From contig VFFE01009068.1 of the NCBI GenBank assembly GCA_008921705.1, positions 2,122,529 through 2,186,528 on the forward strand: DNA of 64,000 nucleotides, in the 5' to 3' direction. The position numbers and the translations under genes were made by a program. The notes under the pieces are model-generated. The model was not told the origin of the DNA, made no database searches, and was given only the letters and a program-made list of their open reading frames with translations. Shown one piece after another: positions 60,490 to 64,000 of this stretch. Origin of the DNA: Burhinus oedicnemus. Taxonomy: Eukaryota; Chordata; Aves; Charadriiformes; Burhinidae. The first letter of the stretch is position 1. Each line of letters opens with the position of its first letter.

Positions 60490-62697
60490 TTTCATGTGAA
60501 GGTGGGGAGGAATTCAGTTAAACCTGTCTCTCAAGTCAGTCCATTGGTTCACCTGCTTCAGCCTGTTCAGGGCACTTGTTGAGAGAGTCCTTTGGGAGAC
60601 AGTTCTGAAGGGCAAAGGGGTCCAGGAAGGCTGGACATTCTTCAAGAAGGAAGTCTTAGAGGTGCAGGAGCAGGCTGTCCCCGTGTGTTGTAAGATGAAC
60701 TGGCGGGGAAGATGACTGGATTAGCTGAACAGGGACTCGGGGAAAAAAGGAGAGTTTACCACCTTTGGAAGAAGGAGCAGGCAACACAAGAAGAGTATAG
60801 GGATCTAGTTAGGTCATGCAGAAAAAACATCAGAAAGGCGAAAGAACAGCTAGAACTTAACCTGGCCACTGTTGTAAGAGATAACAAAAAAGGTGTTTAC
60901 AAAAACATTAACAACAAAAAGAGAGCCAGGGAGAATCTCCACCCCTTATTGGATGCGGAGGGGAAGATTGTCAACAAGGATGAGGAGAAGGCTGAGGTAC
61001 TTAATGCCTTCTTTGCCTCAGTCTTTGATAGTAAAACCAGTCATCTTCAGGGTATTCAGCCCCCTGAGCTGGAAGACAGGGACGAAGAACAGAATAAACC
61101 CCCCATAATCCAAGAGGAAGCAGTTAGTGACCTGCTACGCCAGCTGGGCAGCCACAAGTCTATGGGGCCAGATGGGATCCACCCGAGAGTGCTGAGGGAG
61201 ATGGTGGAGGAGCTTGCCAAGCCACTCTCCATCATTTATTCGTGGTTCTGGTCAACAGGGGAGGTTCCAGATGCCTGGAGGCTTGCCAATGTGACACCCA
61301 TCTACAAGAAGGGCTGGAAGGAAGATCCAAGCAACTAAAGGCCTGTCAGCCTGACCTCAGTACCAGGAAAGATCATGGAACGGTTCATCCTGAGTGCACT
61401 CTTGTGGCATGTGAAGGACAACCAGGGGATCAGTCCTAGCCAGGATGGATTCATGAAAGGCAGGTCCTGCTTGGCCAACCTGATCTCCTTTTATGACCAG
61501 GTGACCCGCCTGGTGGATGAAGGAAAGGCTGTGGATGTTGTCTACTTGGACTTTAGTAAGGCCTTCAACACAGACTCCCACAGCATTCTGCTGGAGAAGC
61601 TGGCAGCCCATGGCTTAGACAGGTGTCCTCTTCGATGGATTAAATACCAGCTGGATGGCTGAGCCCAGAGAGTTGTGGTGAATAGCATTAAATCCAGCTG
61701 GTGGCAGGTCTCAAGCTGTGTTCCTCAGGACTCAGTTTTGGGGCCAGCCTTGTTTAATATCTTTATTGATGATCTGGACGAGGGGATTGAGTGCACCCTC
61801 AGTAAGTTTGCAGATGACACCAAATTAAGCAGGAGTGTTGATCTGCTTGAGGGTAGGAAGACTCTGCAGAGAGATCTGGCCAGACTGGGTGGATGGGCTG
61901 AAGCCAACTGCATGAGGTTTAACAAGGCCAAGTGCTGGGTCCTGCACTTGGGTCACAACAAGCCCAGGCAATGCTACAGGCTTGGGGAGGAGTGGCTGGA
62001 AAGCTGCCTGGCAGAAAAGGATGTGGGGATCCTGGTGGACAGCCGGCTGAACATGAGCCAGCAGTGTGCCCAGGTAGCCAAGAAGGCCAATGGCATCTTG
62101 GACTGTATCAAGAATAGTGTGGCCAGCAGGAGCAGGGAAGTGATCGTGCCCCTGTACTCAGCGCTGGTGAGGCCGCAGCTTGAGTACTGTGTTCAGTTTT
62201 GGGTGCCACAGTATAGGAGAGACATGGAGGTGCAGGAGCATGTCCAGAGAAGGGCAACAAAGCTGGTGAGGGGTCTGGAGAACATGTGTTATGAGGAGCG
62301 GCTGAAGGAATTAGGATTGTTTAGTCTGGAGAAGGGAAGGTTGAGGGGAGACCTTATTGCTCTCTACAGCTACCTGAAAGGAGGTTGTAGTGAGATGGGA
62401 GCTGGTCTCTTCTCCCAAGTAACTAGTGATAGGACAAGAGGAAATGGGTTCAAGTTGTGCCAGGGGAGGTTTAGGCTAGACATTAGGAAAAAATTTTTCA
62501 TGGAAAGAGTTATCAAACATTGGAAGAGGCTTCCCAGAGAGGTGGTTGAGTCACCATCCCTAGATGTGTTTTAAAATCATGTAGATATGGTGTTTAGAGA
62601 TATGGTTTACTGGTGGACCTGGTAGAGTAGGATCAATGGTTGTACTAGATGATCTTAAAGGACTTTTCCAACCTAAATGATTCTATGATTCTATGAT
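60490..62697 (+). mobile_element. CR1 LINE, 2.2 kb, longest copy in the window
   Basis: The copy starts inside the linker between endonuclease and reverse transcriptase (about 60490-60520; the exact edge is uncertain). It runs through the whole reverse transcriptase, the C-terminal region and the 3' UTR to the octamer end ATTCTATGATTCTATGAT at 62697. It is 5'-truncated and lacks ORF1 and the endonuclease. Because the orientation is plus, the 3' UTR lies at 62575-62697. The reverse transcriptase differs noticeably in sequence from the two minus-strand copies, so it probably belongs to another CR1 subfamily. Confidence 0.96.
60712..62574 (+). pseudogene. CR1 ORF2 reverse transcriptase pseudogene
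   Basis: One reading frame covers the linker and reverse transcriptase over about 620 codons with only two internal stops and an early terminal stop. TAA at 61336-61338 replaces the tyrosine of the N-Y-RPVSLT motif. TGA at 61660-61662 replaces the tryptophan after QLDG. TAA at 62572-62574 replaces a lysine near the C-terminus, with family sequence continuing in frame to a TAG about 57 bases on. Upstream, the linker (EVLEVQEQAVPV, then CCKMNWRGR) lies in another frame, so a frameshift falls at about 60700-60712. Conserved motifs are present: [40 protein letters not shown] and the catalytic FADD (about 61809-61820). The second is followed by NTD where the family has DTV. The enzyme cannot be made in full. 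Confidence 0.93.
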
Positions 62698-63299
62698 CTG
62701 TGCAGAAATTAGCTGTGGATTTCCTGAGCCACTCAGGGAACTTACGACTAAATGCACTGTGTGTGCACACAGGCACAGCCCTGACACCCAGCCACACCAA
62801 ATTATAACTGTAGGACAATTGAATTCTTCTGTCACAGTTACAACATGAACTTTGCAGCTTTTGCCATATGGGGTTGAGTACCATAAAGGATACTAAAGTG
62901 ACATCCCTCCCCAGGAAGTTATTTTGTCCTCATTCCTCACGTGAAAGAATTCATTATTTTCTACACCCTTGAAAAGCCTGGAGGTGACTCTGAAGGTAGC
63001 TCTGATGATTCACTGGGCCTCCTGGGAGTATTCATCAGCTTGTTTATAATATATTCTTGTGGTATTTTGAAAAGCTGGTTTACATCTTGCATTTATTATA
63101 ATTCTGTTTTAAATCCAGAACTCTAAAGTAGCCTGCAGTGTTGGGGCATGGCACATAAAAAAAAAGAATAAAAAAAAAAATAGAGGTGCCCATGTACAGA
63201 GCTACTAGAAGAAATAATCCCCGCAAAAAAGGAAACATTATCAGTCATCATTGACTGAAACTGGCTGTGAGGTTCTGATTTGTCATAAGGGGAAAAAAA
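62698..63299. other. Short spacer between two CR1 copies
   Basis: No gene was seen. An A-rich run ((A)n with G and T interruptions) lies at 63156-63180. The 61-codon frame at 62941-63126 is not recognised. Confidence 0.55.
63156..63180. repeat. A-rich run
   Basis: Two A-runs of nine or more are separated by GAAT. Confidence 0.85.
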
Positions 63300-63499
63300 T
63301 TACCCACACTGAGCATAATTAAGTATTGGAATGAGTTGCTCAGCGAGACTGTAGAACCTCTGTCCTTGCAGGTTTTTACAGCCCAACTAGACAAAGTCCT
63401 GGGCAACCTGGTCTAATTCAGTGTTGACTCTACTCCAGGTAAATGATCTCTTGAAGTCCCTTCAAACCTGATTTATTATATGATTTTGTGATTCTATGA
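63300..63499 (+). mobile_element. CR1 LINE, 3' end, diverged
   Basis: GTATTGGAATGAGTTGCTCA and GAGACTGTAGAACCTCTGTC match the CR1 region for the ORF2 C-terminus, of the type with W-RLP-E. CTGGGCAACCTGGTCTAATT, GAAGTCCCTTCAAACCTGAT and ATTTTGTGATTCTATGAG are the 3' UTR and octamer end. The copy is older than the neighbouring 60.5-62.7 kb element and separate from it. The 5' edge is uncertain by about 30 bases. Confidence 0.85.
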
Positions 63500-64000
63500 G
63501 AACTGGAGAAAAGAAGCAACTGAAGCAAGGACATAGCCATCCAAAGATACAGAAAAAAAACAGGTTTTTTAATAGGTTAAATCTAATTTCTTTTTTTTTC
63601 CTTCTTTTTTATATTAAAATGGGAGCAAACGTCTCTGTGGATTCTCTATTGTAGCCAAAATTGACTATTAACTAGAATATTGTATGCAAGACTTCTTTTA
63701 AATCACCAGAGTGGAAGAATTGGTTTAGTCTTTTTAAAGTACATGGCCACGCTGTACACAATGTCATTTGCTCAAGATGAAAAATAAAAATTAAGAACAT
63801 CCATCAAAAAGGAAAGGAAAGGGCCATAGAAAGTGGTAATAATTCTGTGAAAAGGTTTGACCTTTGTTTACTCCACCTACTTCACTATAGGAGGTTTTTC
63901 ATAGGAGTTTCCATGTAATGGAGTTACTTCTGCAGAAAATTGGAGTAACATTACCGTGAATCTAGTTCAAAGAGGACTTTTTTATCTACTTTACAGGGCA
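63500..64000. other. AT-rich end of the window
   Basis: No gene or repeat was recognised apart from T- and A-runs near 63552-63610. Confidence 0.55.

Overview
The window looks like bird nuclear DNA, either intergenic or deep inside an intron. The case for a bird rests on the repeats. There are seven CR1-type LINE pieces in both orientations, several ending in the avian CR1 3' signature (tandem ATTCTATG-like octamers). There is also one solo LTR whose ends and body match the ERVL-type LTRs common in neoavian birds. No L1, Alu or other mammalian repeats were recognised. The sequence is AT-rich, has no tRNA or rRNA gene that I can see, and contains no multi-exon host gene that I can establish. 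I cannot name the species.

Layout. 1-4197: plain AT-rich DNA. 4198-4378: short CR1 3' end (minus). 5505-5700: a 45-base T run beside a small CpG-containing block that could be a last coding exon (plus) or a retrocopied transcript (minus). 5700-17875: unique AT-rich DNA with one exon-like segment (9310-9426), one GC-rich island (9700-10070) and two possible minus-strand exon-like reading frames (14117-14331, 15217-15396). 17876-18225: CR1 3' end (plus). 19321-19370: pyrimidine tract. 20258-20515: old diverged CR1 (minus). 26129-26335: degenerate 12-13 base tandem repeat. 27435-28710: 1.3 kb CR1 (minus). 28711-38386: unique DNA. 38387-38583: pyrimidine tract followed by an LTR-like, CpG-bearing tail. 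47416-47810: solo ERVL-type LTR with strong G-quadruplex potential. 53594-53690: AT-rich inverted-repeat cluster just before a 1.35 kb CR1 (53715-55060, minus). 60490-62697: the longest CR1 (2.2 kb, plus). It keeps most of the reverse transcriptase in a single frame, broken by three stop codons and one frameshift. 63300-63499: another CR1 3' end (plus).

The recognisable coding sequence is all from retrotransposons, and every copy is 5'-truncated and disabled. The host-gene candidates are weak: they rest on splice-like borders plus open frames, a combination expected several times by chance in 64 kb. I found no convincing evidence of a new biological system. The most useful leads are the 5574-5662 block, the 9310-9426 exon-like segment, the 26.1 kb tandem repeat with its flanks, and the LTR-like tail at 38.4-38.6 kb.
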